Shown: one piece after another, positions 14,499-26,740 of the stretch
Numbering within the stretch: the first letter of the stretch is position 1
How the letters are laid out: each line of letters begins with the position of its first letter
Source of the DNA: Batillaria attramentaria
Taxonomy: Eukaryota > Mollusca > Gastropoda > Batillariidae
DNA length: 64,000 nt
Direction: 5' to 3'
NCBI GenBank assembly: GCA_018292915.2
Contig: JACVVK020000344.1
Location: 647,001 to 711,000, forward strand
The notes under the pieces: generated by a model
Database searches by the model: none
What the model was told of the DNA's origin: nothing
Seen by the model: only the letters and a program-made list of their open reading frames with translations
Program-made: the position numbers and the translations under genes

Positions 14499-14530
14499 CA
14501 TAATAATAATACTAGTAATAATAATAATAG
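14381..14530. repeat. (CA)n with (TAA)n
   Basis: Two CA blocks separated by CCGTG, followed by TAA triplets at 14500-14530. Confidence 0.9.
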
Positions 14531-14892
14531 CTGAAAACAGCATATTCCAAAGACGACTGTTTAGTTTATTAAGCGCTGGACTACACGTATATTTTAAACT
14601 GGACGTCACTAATTGATCACACCAGAATGTGTTCATGAAACCTGTCTGTTTTTACATAATAACCGGAAACTTGTACATTAAGATAAATCAAAATGTGAGA
14701 TTTGATTCAAGGTGATATTTTTTTCTTTTGAAGAATGGGAATGTATCAAGCCATAAGTAGTATGCTTCGACGATGGACATTGCAGAATGTACATAGTTAC
14801 TATACTGGACTGGACATAAACTGTAATTCTGCATGAGACGGACATAAAAAAAAAATAAGCCGAACACTTGTCTGCGATCCATAAGGATTTGC

Positions 14893-15055
14893 GGGGAGCC
14901 GGGATAGCCGAATGGTAGAGCGTTGGACTCTCAATGCTCATGTCGTGAGTTCGAATTCCGGCTTTGCTGGCCTTTTTCTCGTTGCCCCGTATTTGATATC
15001 ATCCGTACGTGGCGAAAAAGGACGTTAAACTCCCAAACACCCACCCACCCCACCC
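14893..15055 (+). mobile_element. SINE-A copy, variant subfamily
   Basis: Plus-strand copy starting GGGGAGCCGGGATAGCCGAA and ending in ACCCACCCACCCC. It has the CTTTTTCTCGTTG variant rather than CTTTTTCATCGTTG. It lacks part of the GGGGCCAAATATTTGTG block. No target duplication is clear. Confidence 0.85.
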
Positions 15056-15799
15056 AAAAGGACTGGCACACCTCCGCAGGGGCAGTGGAAACAAAAACGG
15101 CAACTCCGCACGCTCGGAGAACGAAGGCAACAGCCAGAAGACAACGCACACGGGCCCAAATCGTTTTCACAAGATCCCGCATCTACGATTTGTTGACCAA
15201 ATAAACATGCATCCGTCTCCAGTGGCGCTGAAGCGGGGCTGGATTGACAGCATAACTCCTTTACTCTCCGGCGTGGCACGTCTTGATGAAGTCACGGCTA
15301 GAGGTCGGAGTTTTCCAATTGGCAAAGGGAGGGAAAGATGCTGCAGGGGCGGTTACTCTGAAGACAGGGGGTCTCGTGGTCTTGGAAGTTTTCATGGAGT
15401 CTCTGATCTTGTTCACGCTTTTATTCAGCTCAGTTCAATAAACTTTATTGTATCGAAAGAGATATTTTGGCTTGGAAGGACAGGTGATTGTTGTAATGTC
15501 AGTTTTTTTTTTTTTAAATGCAGTAAAAGAAGAAGAATAAAAGAAATACGTACGCACTAGCACAGTCAAGCATAACTATTCAGTCTACAGTATGGTCGTT
15601 CGGGCTGAAGCATTAGCTGTACGTGTGCTTTTCACATTCTTTATAAACAGATCACTGCACAGTAATGAGGCTGTGACATCCACTTCACCTGTCACCGGCA
15701 GAGAAAATGGATGCGAGATGACAGTGCGGCAAAATTCCGTTTTCGAAACTCTACCTCTGTAAGCGAAGGAGTTTGGTAATGCGCCGTTTGGACACTGAC

Positions 15800-15945
15800 T
15801 GCGGCCTATTTCATCACTTTGTAACCTTTAATACTGAGGAATTAAGCGCTTAGAACCCCTATACCACTCCTCTTGAAGCGTCTTCAATAGCTGCCAATAG
15901 CTTTACCGTTGATAAATAAAGGATCATTATCATTGTCATTGTCTT
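15800..15945 (+). mobile_element. Retroposon 3' tail with (ATTATC)-like end
   Basis: TTAAGCGCTTAGAACCCC is followed by GATAAATAAAGGATC and an ATCATT/GTCATT tail. This matches the same kind of 3' end as at 13932-14025, in the other orientation. The rest of the element is not recognisable. Confidence 0.4.
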
Positions 15946-16424
15946 CCAAGACACTCAGGCTATGAAGAGAACAAGTTCACTTGCCGCCCAGTTTTCAGCA
16001 GGCTCTGTCCCCGCCCTGACCCAGATACAGGGCTACGATGTCATATCTCGATACATGGAACAGTTTTAGATCCACACCCACACCCACACCCACCCCACCC
16101 CCACCCTCACCCCTCAAAGGAAATCTGGATCCGCACTGGAGATATTCTGTTAATGATGTCTGAAACATGGAGGGATGAGGCGGAGGGGGTTCATTGTTTA
16201 CCTACACATCCCCTCCTGGTTACGGATATTTGACAGCTGTCTGTGCGGTAGACGGGGAGGAAAATATGACATTCTAAAACTCGGGAGTTCAGTTATGTTT
16301 ACAGTTTTAGACTGGGGAAAATGAATATTCCATGAGGTGCCAGCAGTTACTAGACTATGAATGAGAAATCTGAAGCTCGCGTGGAGTGGTTGGGAATGTG
16401 TGGTCCCGGTCACCATTCACAGAA

Positions 16425-16700
16425 CTGGGTGGGCAAGAATTCCAATCAATCACGGGACCAGAATGCTTCCCGACGGGTTTCACCCGATCACCACAATGAC
16501 TTTGAGCCATCAGGGACATCGACTGGATCAACGGTGGCTCAGAGGTTCCGTTATCTCGTTCCTTCTTACTTCGGTTTTAATTTCAATAGATCACGGAACT
16601 ATAAAATGCACCCTGCGGTTTTCATCATCATGGACACTTTGAGCCATCAGAGACATCGATTGTAACAACGGCGGCTCAGAGGTTTTAGTGTCTGGTTTCC
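16425..16700. repeat. Tandem duplication, about 160-bp period
   Basis: The block from GACTTTGAGCCATCAGGGAC to GGCTCAGAGGTTC (about 16498-16550) returns at about 16637-16690 as CACTTTGAGCCATCAGAGAC to GGCTCAGAGGTTT, each preceded by similar sequence. No gene is seen in it. Confidence 0.6.
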
Positions 16701-17008
16701 CATGTGGCCGCGGTTCTGGCTTTGATCAGAGACGGTGTAGATGTTCCTTGTATTACGACAAGGCACTGACAGAGGAGGAATTGCCAACGCTCTGCTGGTG
16801 GTGTTGTTGCTGTTTGTCACTGCCATATATAAGGTTGCCGTCCTTTTGTTTCTAATTTCTCTCAGGAACAATGCTCTCAGGTAGATCTCGGTTGATTTTC
16901 AGTTTTCACCCCTCCTTCATATCGTTTACTTGTCCATTTCCTTACGTCAAGGATGACGTCAAGCTGACTCGCTACGCGTAACATTGTCGTTGGAATTCGT
17001 GGTTTTGG

Positions 17009-17075
17009 TGTTTGTTTGTTTGTTTGTTTTTGTTTGTTTGTTTGTTTGTTTGTTTGTTTGTTTGTTTGTTTGTTT
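17009..17075. repeat. (TTTG)n microsatellite
   Basis: TTTG tetramers with one T-slip. A second, purer tract lies at 58475-58535. Confidence 0.9.
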
Positions 17076-17459
17076 TGTTTTTCTTGTTTTGTTTTGTTTG
17101 GGTTTTTTCAGTTACTTAAATCTTTGATGCCGTCTCATATGATTCTTAATGCAGCTGTCTATGCTTTTGCCTACAAAAGTTTCGTTTTTGTCTGTTGCAG
17201 GGTACGAACAGATGGGAGGGGGTAACGGCGGTAACGGGAATGGCGCGTCCAGCCTCAACTGTCTCTCGCTCATCGTAGAGAGTATTTCCCCTAACAACAC
17301 CGCCTCTGTCCTTAGCAACATGACGTCTCGACCCGGCCATTATAGAAATATTACGTCATCGAGCTATTACGTCATCGAGCTATGGCATCAACCTCAAGCT
17401 ACGTCCTCATGATAATTATAGACACATTTACATTTATTTTGTAACGCTGGATGACAGTA

Positions 17460-17700
17460 ACATTGAATGGCTGCTGCTGACGAAAGTGTGTCCAAGGGTG
17501 ACGTGGGCACAATGTATTTGAGGGCAACGTATTGTCTTACTTCTGGACAACGTTTTAGTCGTTGTAGGGGACGACGTTGAGTGACTGTTTCTGAAGAAAG
17601 AACGCCCAAAGATGACGTTACAGGCAAACGTTTTTGAGGACAACGTATGGGTTTATTTCTGGACAAGGTTTTGTCGTTTTGGGGGGACAATGTTTCTTCA
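17460..17700. repeat. About 115-bp tandem repeat, two units
   Basis: Both units share TTGA.TG.CTG, CCAA.G.TGACGT, GGCAACGTATTG/GACAACGTATGG and TTCTGGACAA.GTTTT.GTCGTT. The second begins near 17577. The open frames here are shadows of the repeat. Confidence 0.6.
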
Positions 17701-17849
17701 TGTTGATGATAACAAGACGGACAGAGACGCTCCGTCGCAAGAGTACCTGTCGTTGGATGAATTCCTTTCATCTGCCTCCGTGACAACAACTTTGATTACT
17801 ACGTCCGTGAATTCAACAGCAGCTGCATACGTCCAGCACTGATATAGAA

Positions 17850-18662
17850 ACTGGCCGTCGGACAAAGGAAAGAAGGCACACAGATGAAGAAGCTGAGTAC
17901 GAGACAATGCTTGTGAAGGGTACTAGAGCGGCCCGCCAGTTTGTCCGGGACGTACGGGCGAATAAAAAACAGGACGTTTGTGGCTGGTCGACTGGTGTGT
18001 AGGTCCAGCGGGAGAGCCGGGGTGGCTGAATGGTAAAGCGTTGGACTTCTAATGCTCGGGTCGTGAGTTCGTATCCCGGCTAGGGCCAAGTATTTGTGCT
18101 GGCCTTTTCATCGTTCCCACGTCTTTGATATCACCCGTATGTGGTGGAAAAGGACGTTAAACTCCCAAACACCCACCCACCCACCCCGCATAGGTCCAGC
18201 GTGAAGTGTCTGGTCGTCGAAGGAGAACACGCAGCTGACAAAGCTAAGTACAAGACTGTGCATGTAAAAGGTATGACCGGGACGCACGGAAGAACTGAAG
18301 AATAGACATTTGTGGCTGTTTGTTTTAATGTGTAGAAGATTTCATGCGTCGTGTGTACTGCGTCTGGCCATCTAAGGACACAAAGCTGAAGAAATTAAGT
18401 GCAAGACTATGCACGTGGAAGGTCTGTCCGGGACCTACGGGCGGAGAGGACCGACATTTGTGGCTGGTCGTTTAATGTGTAGAACATTTCATACGTCCTG
18501 TGTAACGCGTCTGCTCGTCAAAGGAAGACACGCAGCTGACAAAGCTAAGTACATGACCATGCATGTGAACGGTTTGTCTGTGACGCCTGGACAGATGGAG
18601 GAAAGGACATTTAGTGTTGCTGGTCGATTGGTACGTAGAAGATTTGATACAAGACGCAAGTA
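17850..18662. repeat. About 150-bp diverged tandem repeat, four units
   Basis: Each unit shows CGTC..AAGGA..ACA.GCTGA, AAG.TAAGTAC..GAC.ATGCATGT, GGTCTGTCCGGGACC and GACATTTGTGGCTGGTCG. Units start near 17850, 18200, 18355 and 18505. A SINE splits the boundary of units 1 and 2. The last two units share an open frame (18409-18666, plus) with a repeated Met-His-Val-x-Gly-Leu-Ser motif. I do not call it a gene because units 1 and 2 have stops. Confidence 0.65.
18011..18190 (+). mobile_element. SINE-A copy with 11-bp target duplication
   Basis: Full-length plus-strand copy flanked by TAGGTCCAGCG at 18000-18010 and 18191-18201. It is inserted in the 150-bp tandem repeat. Confidence 0.92.
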
Positions 18663-19068
18663 CTGACATACGCACGTACCTCACTGACACAATACAGTTA
18701 TTGTGAAGAGAACAGTGAGGAGTGTAGTGAAAACATTAAGTTCTGCCAAACAACAACAACAACAACGACAAAAAGAGACGAGAAACTCTATTCATGTATG
18801 CTTGCCTCATTTGGATGAACTGCTGTCATTTTAAACTACATTACTTGTGCCTTTCTCGATCCGTGTGTCAAAGATAGTGGTTTTCGAATATGTGACGCCT
18901 GTATGGTCCTTTGTACCTCAAAGGACACTGTCCACTTTTTGGTGGAGAAAACTAAATAGAGATGATGCTACCGGTATTTTTACCCCCAAGTTCTTGCAAA
19001 AACACAGCGACCGCGCAAATTTCTGCATCGTGTAAGTGCCTCATGGGAAATGTTAAAATTAACTGTTA

Positions 19069-19069
<1 letters not shown>

Positions 19070-19142
<73 letters not shown>
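19070..19142. repeat. (AT)n microsatellite
   Basis: About 36 AT units. Confidence 0.95.
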
Positions 19143-19144
<2 letters not shown>

Positions 19145-21515
19145 TAAACGTATTTTTGCGTGCCTTTGCCAAGCTGTCCGTCCAAGCCTTTCAAAGTATG
19201 TGGTGACAATAACGGTTCGTGTTGGCACTGAGGAATTTCCAGACCTGCACTCTGGAATGTCTTTGCAACGCATGTTCCGGCCTCCAAAGTGAATACGTGT
19301 ATTCTATGCAACCATGTGCCTTCCTTTTTGTGACTCATCTTCGATGCAGATTTCAGGCAAAGATGTGCGACTGAAAACCTTGTGATGAACTGCTTAAATC
19401 AAGGCAGTCAAATGAAAAACTGCATACATGATGCTCGAGATACTATAGTAGTTTTTCTTCGACAATTCGCCGGTGCTATGACGTATGCACATTACTGATA
19501 CTGTTTTTAATATAACACTGGCGATCCCCACTGGTGGTGATATGATTAGTTTAGGGTAAGACGTAACTGATAAGTCTTTTGCCACCAAACTGTACCACCA
19601 TACTTGTCCAGTGCCTGATCAAAATCGAATAAGAAGCGGTTGTACTTTTAGCTGAATTTTTGCGACTGCATGCACGCTCAGCCTTTGAAGCAATTACTTG
19701 TGTATGTATACCTGACTTCTAGAAGAGATCACTTTTGTAGTATATCAATACGGGGAAAACACTCAGCCAATACAATGAATTTAATGGCTGTCTTCAAGCC
19801 ATTTAAGCCGTTTCTTAACTGACTGGGCAGGAAGTTTAAGTATATTCCTCCCGTCCATCTCATTATTTAAAATAGCTGGGAATTTTCCCGTCCAGTGTTG
19901 CATGTGCGTTGTGGCTTGAAATTTTCTGTGTCGGTGATCTTAAGTTGCTTATTATGTATCTCAGTTTACACCACAAAACAAAGAACTGCACGATCGAGTT
20001 ACTACGCAGTTAAATTGGAGTATTGTCAGGGTTCTTTTAGTACTGAATACTTTTGTTAGTCTGTGTGTCTTTTCTTCAAATCTAAGGCGTACTCAGTTTT
20101 ATGTTTTCGATGCGGTTTTGAAGAATTTAATGCGTTGTAGTATATAGACAGAACTGTCCATTCGTGTCTGACTGCCTGTACTGCTGTGAAATTATCGTGT
20201 TATTGCTGACTGTGTTTAGCCTAGGTAACGAGTATTTGTGAATTTGCTTGCCTTTTTTCTCGCGTGTTTCATTTTTGCATCAAAATTCAAAGTATCTCAG
20301 GTAGTTACGTTTTTGTGTTGTGTGTTGTTTAACATGGAACATAACTAAGCCAACACAAAACAAACCCACTTTTTGCTGCACATTCTATTGCAAGTTTTAA
20401 TATCACAATGTTTGCTTGTACTCGTCTGACTCGGAAACCAAACCAATATTGAATCTTGGCTTCTCTACAGGTACGACCTGTTAGCCACGTGACTGGGCTT
20501 AGAAACGCGTCTTGGATTTTGTTGTGTGGGTTTTTTGTTGGGTTTTTTTTCTGTTAACGCACCAGATTTTTATCACGGCCCGGTTTGCTCAAAACAACAA
20601 ACGTATCCTAGATAACGAGTATTTTGGGTTTTTTTTAATCAATTTATCAAGAGTGGTTTTGAAACTTCAGTTAGGGGTGCCGCTTCAGAAACAACAGCCG
20701 AGCATAATACTTAACTTATCAACAGCAAAGAAAACAATAATGGTCTCCGTCCATATTTAACATCTTTATCTTTATTTTTATTATCATAATGATTATTGCC
20801 TTTCGCACTTCACGCTGCCTTCAAAGTTCATTTTTATTTCCAGACTTTGCGTAGTCAAGGTTGCCAGATTGTCGGAACATAGGAACACACTTGAGAAACT
20901 TTAAAAAACGGAAAAACAAACAAAAACAATGCGTTTTTCGAATTTCGCCGGGGGCTGAAATTCTCGTAAAATCTGCAGCGAAAATAAGTGATCCAACATT
21001 CTGACGATAACGCCCTGTTCGTTTGTATTTGTTGTCAGTCATTTCCATTTTTATTTGTTTGTTTGTATTTGCTGTCAATTAGTACCTATTTTGTTTGTTG
21101 GTTTGTTTACAACTGGTCACGACGCCGGCTTACCTATTTCACCCAAATTATATTTTACTGACGAAAATTATCCGTTCTTATTCATGTGTCTGCCTATACA
21201 AAGATGTTGTATACTTTGCCCTCCTTGTGATGTGCCGACTTCTCTTTTCCTGACGTGAGTGGCCTTCTTCTGTGGTGTCGAATGCATTCTACGAGCCAGC
21301 TTCAAATCTGCTGTATCAATTAATATATTTCCGTCCGAAATGTTATTGGAGAGATGTATAGCCTCATCTGATGCCTTCATTAGCCGTTGAAGTATTCTGA
21401 ATTGTACATGATGTTCTGGTGACGCAGCCACTTTCTTTGTAAATAAAACTCATGGCCTGTGTGAAATTTGTCGTTTTCTTGTCTCAGACTCTGACGAGTG
21501 ATTGCGCATTTTACT
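19143..21515. other. No gene seen
   Basis: A relatively repeat-poor stretch of A/T-rich DNA with no long open frame, domain or element that I can name. It would be the place to look for distant UTRs or small unrecognised exons. Confidence 0.4.
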
Positions 21516-21517
21516 CT

Positions 21518-21594
<77 letters not shown>

Positions 21595-21637
21595 GTCGGT
21601 TAATCACACTTCGCTGATCGTTGGACTTTCTGTCAAG

Positions 21638-21722
<85 letters not shown>
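21518..21722. repeat. (GT)n and (AT)n microsatellites
   Basis: GT units fill 21518-21592 and AT units 21641-21722, with about 48 bp of unique sequence between them. Confidence 0.95.
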
Positions 21723-21724
<2 letters not shown>

Positions 21725-21982
21725 TGTCTTGAAAGATGTTTAAAAAAATGAATCACATTGGACAAGACAAATTCTAAACTATACTATTAAATAAAAAGGT
21801 AGTGTTTGCTCATGTGACATTTTCTGTCTATGACCTTGACCTCAGTTGAGGACATCAGGGAATTCAGCAGCCAACGGGTTCCCCCTGAACTAGTCGCCTG
21901 GGAAAATCAGCATAAGTACAGCAATGGCGTTAATTTTGAACCACTGAATATTACTCAAAAGATGCCATCGCCTCCACACTGA

Positions 21983-22344
21983 GAGGAGCCGGATCATTGA
22001 TAAGGCGGCCGAGCTGGGAGAGCGTTCGGCTTTCAATGCCGCTCGTGTCGAAAGTTCGAACCCTGACTAGCACCCAGCTGTTAATGTGCTGGCTTTTTTT
22101 CTCATTGCCCCGTCTTTGATGTTAACAAGGGGAGCCGCGTTAACCCAATGGTAGAGCGTTGGACTTTCAATGCTCGGGTCGTGAGTTCGGATCCCGGCTG
22201 GCCATTTTCTCGTTGCTCCCAGTCTTTGATATCACCCATACGTGGTGGCAAAGGACGTTAAACTCCCAAACACCTACCCACCCACCCTTGATATCAAGCG
22301 TATGTGTTGGAAGATAACGTTAGTTAAACCCGCAAACACCCAAC
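21983..22344 (+). mobile_element. Old SINE-A copy split by a younger one
   Basis: The head at 21983-22120 is diverged but keeps the A-box-like GGCGGCCGAGCTGG, the B-box GTTCGAACCC and the TGTGCTGGCTTTTTTTCTCATTGCCCC block. The tail resumes at 22288 with TTGATATCAAGCGTATGTG and ends CGCAAACACCCA near 22340. Its own target duplication is not visible. Confidence 0.75.
22128..22287 (+). mobile_element. SINE-A copy nested inside an older copy
   Basis: Complete head-to-tail plus-strand copy lying between the two parts of the 21983-22344 element. The flanks TTGATGTTAACAAG and TTGATATCAAG form an imperfect target duplication. Confidence 0.85.
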
Positions 22345-22777
22345 TGCAGAGCCACGAAGACAGATTCTACTTTGACCTGCTAATACTAATAGAAGGGGAA
22401 ATACTGAATCAGTGCAGCCTCCAGTTTGTGATTACAACTGTACCGTCCACCACACAGTTCTCAGACTAAAGGACTACATAATTTACGACATATTGCGAGC
22501 TCGATGAGAGGAACTGACTGGCTTTAGTACGCCACCGTACATCAAAAAACCTCTCTCCAACAACAAAGAAACGGAAACCTTCCTCTCCTCACACACAGGA
22601 GAGCGGCATCGACAGCCAAGGTCCTTAACTCCACTCAAACTGAAAAACGATGTGATGAGCGGGCGTGTGGGTGCGCGCGGTGCACGTGAGATTGCAAGTG
22701 ACACAGTACATAGTGACCTCCCGTCGTGTTGCTCTTTTTTTTCTTCTTTTTTTCTTTATTTTACGCGCTGGTGATTC
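22345..22777. other. No gene seen
   Basis: Nothing recognisable lies between the two SINE clusters apart from T-runs near 22733-22760. Confidence 0.4.
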
Positions 22778-22798
22778 TCTCTCTCTCTCTCTCTCTCT

Positions 22799-22972
22799 CG
22801 GGGAGCCGGGGTGGCCGAATGATAGAGAGTTGGACTCTCAATGCTCAGGTCGGGAGTTCGTATCCCGGCTGGGGCCAAATATTTGTGCTGGCTTTTTCAT
22901 CGTTGCCCCGTCTTTGATATCACCCGTATGTGGTGGAACTTGAAAGGACGTTAAACCCCCAAACACCCACCC

Positions 22973-22975
<3 letters not shown>
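22799..22975 (+). mobile_element. SINE-A copy inside a (CT)n microsatellite
   Basis: Full-length plus-strand copy with CT repeats on both sides (22778-22798 and 22976-23008). The CT tract was therefore probably the target, and any target duplication is hidden in it. Confidence 0.9.
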
Positions 22976-23008
<33 letters not shown>

Positions 23009-23011
<3 letters not shown>

Positions 23012-24225
23012 AAAAATCAATGGAAAGGTAAACTAAAAAACAAAATGGAAACAATAATACATAAATGCGCGAATGAATTTTTAAAAATGAATAAATGAAT
23101 GAAAGACATGAATGAAATGCATGAACACAATGGATTTTTTTTTAAACCCAAATAAATGTATGAAGAGACTAATAAAAAACATAAATACACAAATAAATGG
23201 AAAAACGAAACTGGATCAACAGACAAATAGAATACATAAAAATAAAGGATGAATTAAAACAATGAATGAAAAATAAAATTTGTTGTCGCCTTCATAAAGC
23301 CTATTGCCTTGGATGTCATCCGCGAGGTTAGCTGCGAGCAGTATAAATAATACAACATCTAGCCCTGCTTTTTCCCTGGTGGAGGGGGGGAGGGGTAAAA
23401 ATTAGGTCATCAATATCTTTAAAACTACATGTATCACCAGCGTGCTACTCTTATTAGATTGTTGCTGTTGTTTGGCTGTTGTTGTTGTTGGTTGTTGTTG
23501 TTGTTGTTCTTCTTCTTCTTCTTCTTCTTTGTTGTTGTTGTGTGGTCACCTCTCTTGTTACATGATGCATTGTCATTGTTACTACCAAACGCATCTTGCA
23601 TTCACATTAAAAAGACAAAAAGCGACTTCCACATCCTCATCCGGCCTTAGTTCAAATTGTCATCTTCAGAAATAGCCTGCATCTGCGAGTTTGTCTTCTA
23701 TTTGTTAATGGCACAAACACGTCCCAAACCTTTCTCTCTCTCCCCCCCCCCCTTCTTTTCCGGCATTTCACATTATTTCCAATCTCTAAACGTGTCTACC
23801 GATGAAAGTGATTTCCTCCCCTGCGCGCAGTTTTCTCCCTTTGCACTGCCTAATACCTTCCTTGCTTTGTTTTTGTTTTAACAAGTAACAATCAACACCA
23901 CTATATATACCTTTTCTCTCCTCCGCCTTATGCCGCAACACGGGTGTTATAGAAAAAGGCGAAAGTTTTTCTGGTGCTGCTGCTTCTGCAGTTGAAACGT
24001 CCTGACGGTTGCTCCACAGTAAAGAAACACAGACATTATTACACTCGTCTTTGCACTCTAATACCGTTATCGTCTTGATTTAACGTTTTTGAAATAATTA
24101 TGAACATGCAGTACGTGGCTTAACCTTGTAGTACTGGCATTTTACATCTTTTTCTTGTTGTTGATAAACGGTCTTTTTCTTTCACACAGACTGAGCGAAT
24201 CCAGTGAAAAGCAGCACCAACTTTT
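23009..24225. other. A-rich and (GTT)/(CTT) DNA, no gene seen
   Basis: A diverged AATGAAT/AAATAAAT-rich stretch runs to about 23280. GTT and CTT triplets fill 23460-23541. No exon is supported. Confidence 0.5.
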
Positions 24226-24238
24226 TTGGTGTGTGTGC

Positions 24239-24309
<71 letters not shown>

Positions 24310-24678
24310 GTTTGGGATTTTGTTTGTTGTTGTAGTTGTTTTTTTTGTGTTTTTTTTTTGGTTGATTTTATTGTTTGTTGTTTGTTTTGTTTGTTTGTTG
24401 TTGTTGGGTTTTTTGTTATTGTTTTGTTTGGTGTTGTTTTGTTTCTTTGTTTTTGTTTTGTTTGTTTAATTTTTTGTTTGTTGGACTTGACCGACTTGAC
24501 TTGCCTTGTTTATTTTTTATGTTTGTTTCTTGTTTTGTTTTGCCAGTTTCGTGTGTTTGTTTGTTTGCTTGCTTTGTTTTTGTTTTGCTTTGTGTTTTGT
24601 TCGTTTGTGTTTCGCGAGGCGGTAGGGGTAATCATCATCATCATTATCATCATCATCATTATCATCATCATCATTATC
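24226..24678. repeat. (GT)n, T/G-rich run and (ATC)n
   Basis: GT units at 24232-24308 pass into TTTG/TTG-rich sequence and end in ATC/ATT triplets at 24632-24678. The 154-aa open frame over it is a repeat artefact. Confidence 0.9.
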
Positions 24679-24699
24679 AAACGTGAGTAGGACCGGAAA

Positions 24700-25490
24700 A
24701 GCTCCATGGATGTCGGTGTTCGGATGTGAAAGAAAGAAAGTGGCAGTTAATCATCCAGAAAAAAGAAAAAAAAAAACCGCCTTTCATTTACACGTTACCA
24801 CAACCTTAAGACGCATGCATGGTCACATTGCAAAGATACGGTTTCACGCAAGAGCAGTCATTGTCAAAACTTTTGAATCCGAGCAGCACTCCGCCATGTT
24901 GACTACTCCTCCTGCGTGCATGCGAGCACGCGTTCGTGCCTAGAGACCGCACTGTGCCGAGGAATTCACAGCTACTTACCACGCAGTAATCAAACCCCTT
25001 TCCTGCTTAGACTTTTTGTTCCCCTCCTTGCCGGGCGAATCTCTTTTTCTTTGCTTCTAATCGAAAACATCCTGGGCTGTGACAGACAGATCAGCATTAT
25101 CGTCGGCATTTCGCCACTCTATCCATCTCCTCTACCCGGCCGGGGGGGAATTGTTTTTCGGCAATCGGGCACGATTTATCACCGTGTGTTATATTTAGGC
25201 AGGAACCCCAGTCTTCAGCATTGTAGAGGAAGCACCCACACGGGCTTTTTTTTTGTTTTTGTTTTTGCTTTTTTTTCTTCTTTTTATCGTTACCTCCCTT
25301 GGCTGTGGATCTTTTATTTTTGGAGGCGCGTTCAGTCGCTATTCCGAAGCCAAGAACTGTTTAATTTCCCTGATCTGCGCGATAGGGTGGAGACTGGGGA
25401 TCTCAGGCTCAGATCTCGACTTGACAAGAATTTATTGGACTTGATTTGACTTGATTACCGTTGATGCGACTGGTCTGATCTGACTGGAGA
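24700..25490. other. No gene seen
   Basis: The 177-codon open frame at 24916-25449 has no recognisable domain and a skewed, low-complexity middle. I do not call it. Confidence 0.4.
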
Positions 25491-25494
25491 GAAA

Positions 25495-26000
25495 CTGGTT
25501 TTAGTTGGCGAAGAAGAGGTGTGCTAGTCCATAGGTAAAGTTCATGTCCTATTATCAAACAGGGTAAAGGTTATGTCCTATCATCGAACCGGTTTCTCTG
25601 GTAAAGAAGAGGTGTGTTAGTCCATAGGTAGAGTTCATGTCCTATTATCAAACCGGGTAAAGGTTATGCCCTATCGTAAGACCGGTTTCGCTGGTGAAGA
25701 AGAGGTGTGCTAGTCCATAGGTAAAGTTCATGTCCTATAATCAAACAGGGTAAAGTACATGTCCTATTATAAACTGTTTAAGGTGGCAAAGAAGAGGTGT
25801 GCTAGACCGCAGGTAAAGTTAAACCGTTGTAGCCGTGGCAAAGAAGCGAGGTGCCAGTCCGGCACGGTGAAGTTCGTGTCTTGTTGGCACCGAAGAGATG
25901 TGATACTTCACAGGTGAGGTTTCGTGTAGTATTATGAAACCGGTAAAACTGACAAAGAAGATGCTTGCTAGTCCATAGGTGAAGTCTCCGCCCGACTTCA
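25495..26000. repeat. 93-bp tandem repeat with decayed tail
   Basis: Units start with AAGAAGAGGTGTGCTAGTCC at about 25510, 25603, 25696 and 25788, a spacing of 92-93 bp. Each contains two half-units of the form GTAAAG.TCATGTCCTAT. After 25788 the spacing drops to about 50-60 bp and the sequence decays. Confidence 0.8.
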
Positions 26001-26428
26001 GGCTGAATCTAAAACTGACGTATCCTTCGACGCAAAAGTGTTCACGGCAACAACGGAGATGCTATAATTTCAATGTGCCTGTGGCCTAGTTAGTTAATTA
26101 GTTCTTTAGGGCTTAACGCCGCGCGTGTCCGCGGCCTAGCAGATAAAACATTCTAGAACAGTCTCCACCTCAACTAACCGGAACAGCAGCATTGTCATCC
26201 TGCACCGCATTATTCACAAAATGAATCACAACAAAACTGATTTTCAACGACAAATGGCAATGACAAACAGTTTATGTCCTTCAGCTTGAAGGCTCACGGC
26301 CCATTTTCAACGACGGAGAAACAAAGACTAATCAGCTGGAAAGGGGGAGAAAAGATAAAATGATTTTTGGTCTTCGTACGAACCAAAACGCACCGTCAGT
26401 TTAAATACAATAATTACTACTACTACTA

Positions 26429-26740
26429 CTAAGACCCTTGGCTCCAAGTGGAGCATAGGCCATCGACGACCCTTCGCCATCGCACTCTCTTCTGGGCTAC
26501 TCTTGCCACTCCAGTCCAGTTGATCCCCTGCTTGCATAGCTCTGCCTCAGTGTCCCGCCTCCAGCTGTTGCGAGGCCGGCCTCTCTTCCTTTTCCCCTGT
26601 GGGTTCCATGTCAGGGCTTGGCGTGTGGTGCTGGATGCTGGCTTCCTGAGGGTGTGTCCAATCCAGTCCCACTTCCTCCGCAGGATCTGCTTGGCCAGTG
26701 GTGGAGAGTGACTATAAACTGGGAGGAAAGGGAAGCTTGT
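26429..26740 (-). pseudogene. 3' fragment of a LINE reverse-transcriptase ORF
   Basis: The minus-strand frame ends at a stop at 26429-26431 and reads through PPLAKQILRRKWDWIGHTLRK, GKRKRGRPRNSWRR and RVRWRRVVDGLCS (frame checked by eye). The order W-x-GH-x-LR, GKR-x-RGRPR-x-x-WRR and WR-x-x-V-x-x-LC is the well-known C-terminal tail of non-LTR retrotransposon ORF2 proteins. Endonuclease and RT core motifs are absent, so this is a heavily 5'-truncated copy, the usual result of target-primed reverse transcription. The stop lies within a short (TAG)n tail (26411-26431 on the plus strand as CTA triplets). I cannot assign the clade from this piece. Confidence 0.8.

Noticed and set aside
20470..20500. 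GTTAGCCACGTGACTGGG shared with 48680-48700
   Set aside because: Short shared string only; flanks do not align, so no repeat family can be claimed.
22128..22287. Possible functional tRNA genes at SINE-A heads
   Set aside because: They carry A- and B-box-like promoters, but each is joined to the same non-tRNA body and tail and many have target duplications; none folds as a convincing free tRNA by eye.
24916..25449. 177-codon plus-strand open frame
   Set aside because: No domain, Phe-rich middle from T-runs, no splice context; likely chance.
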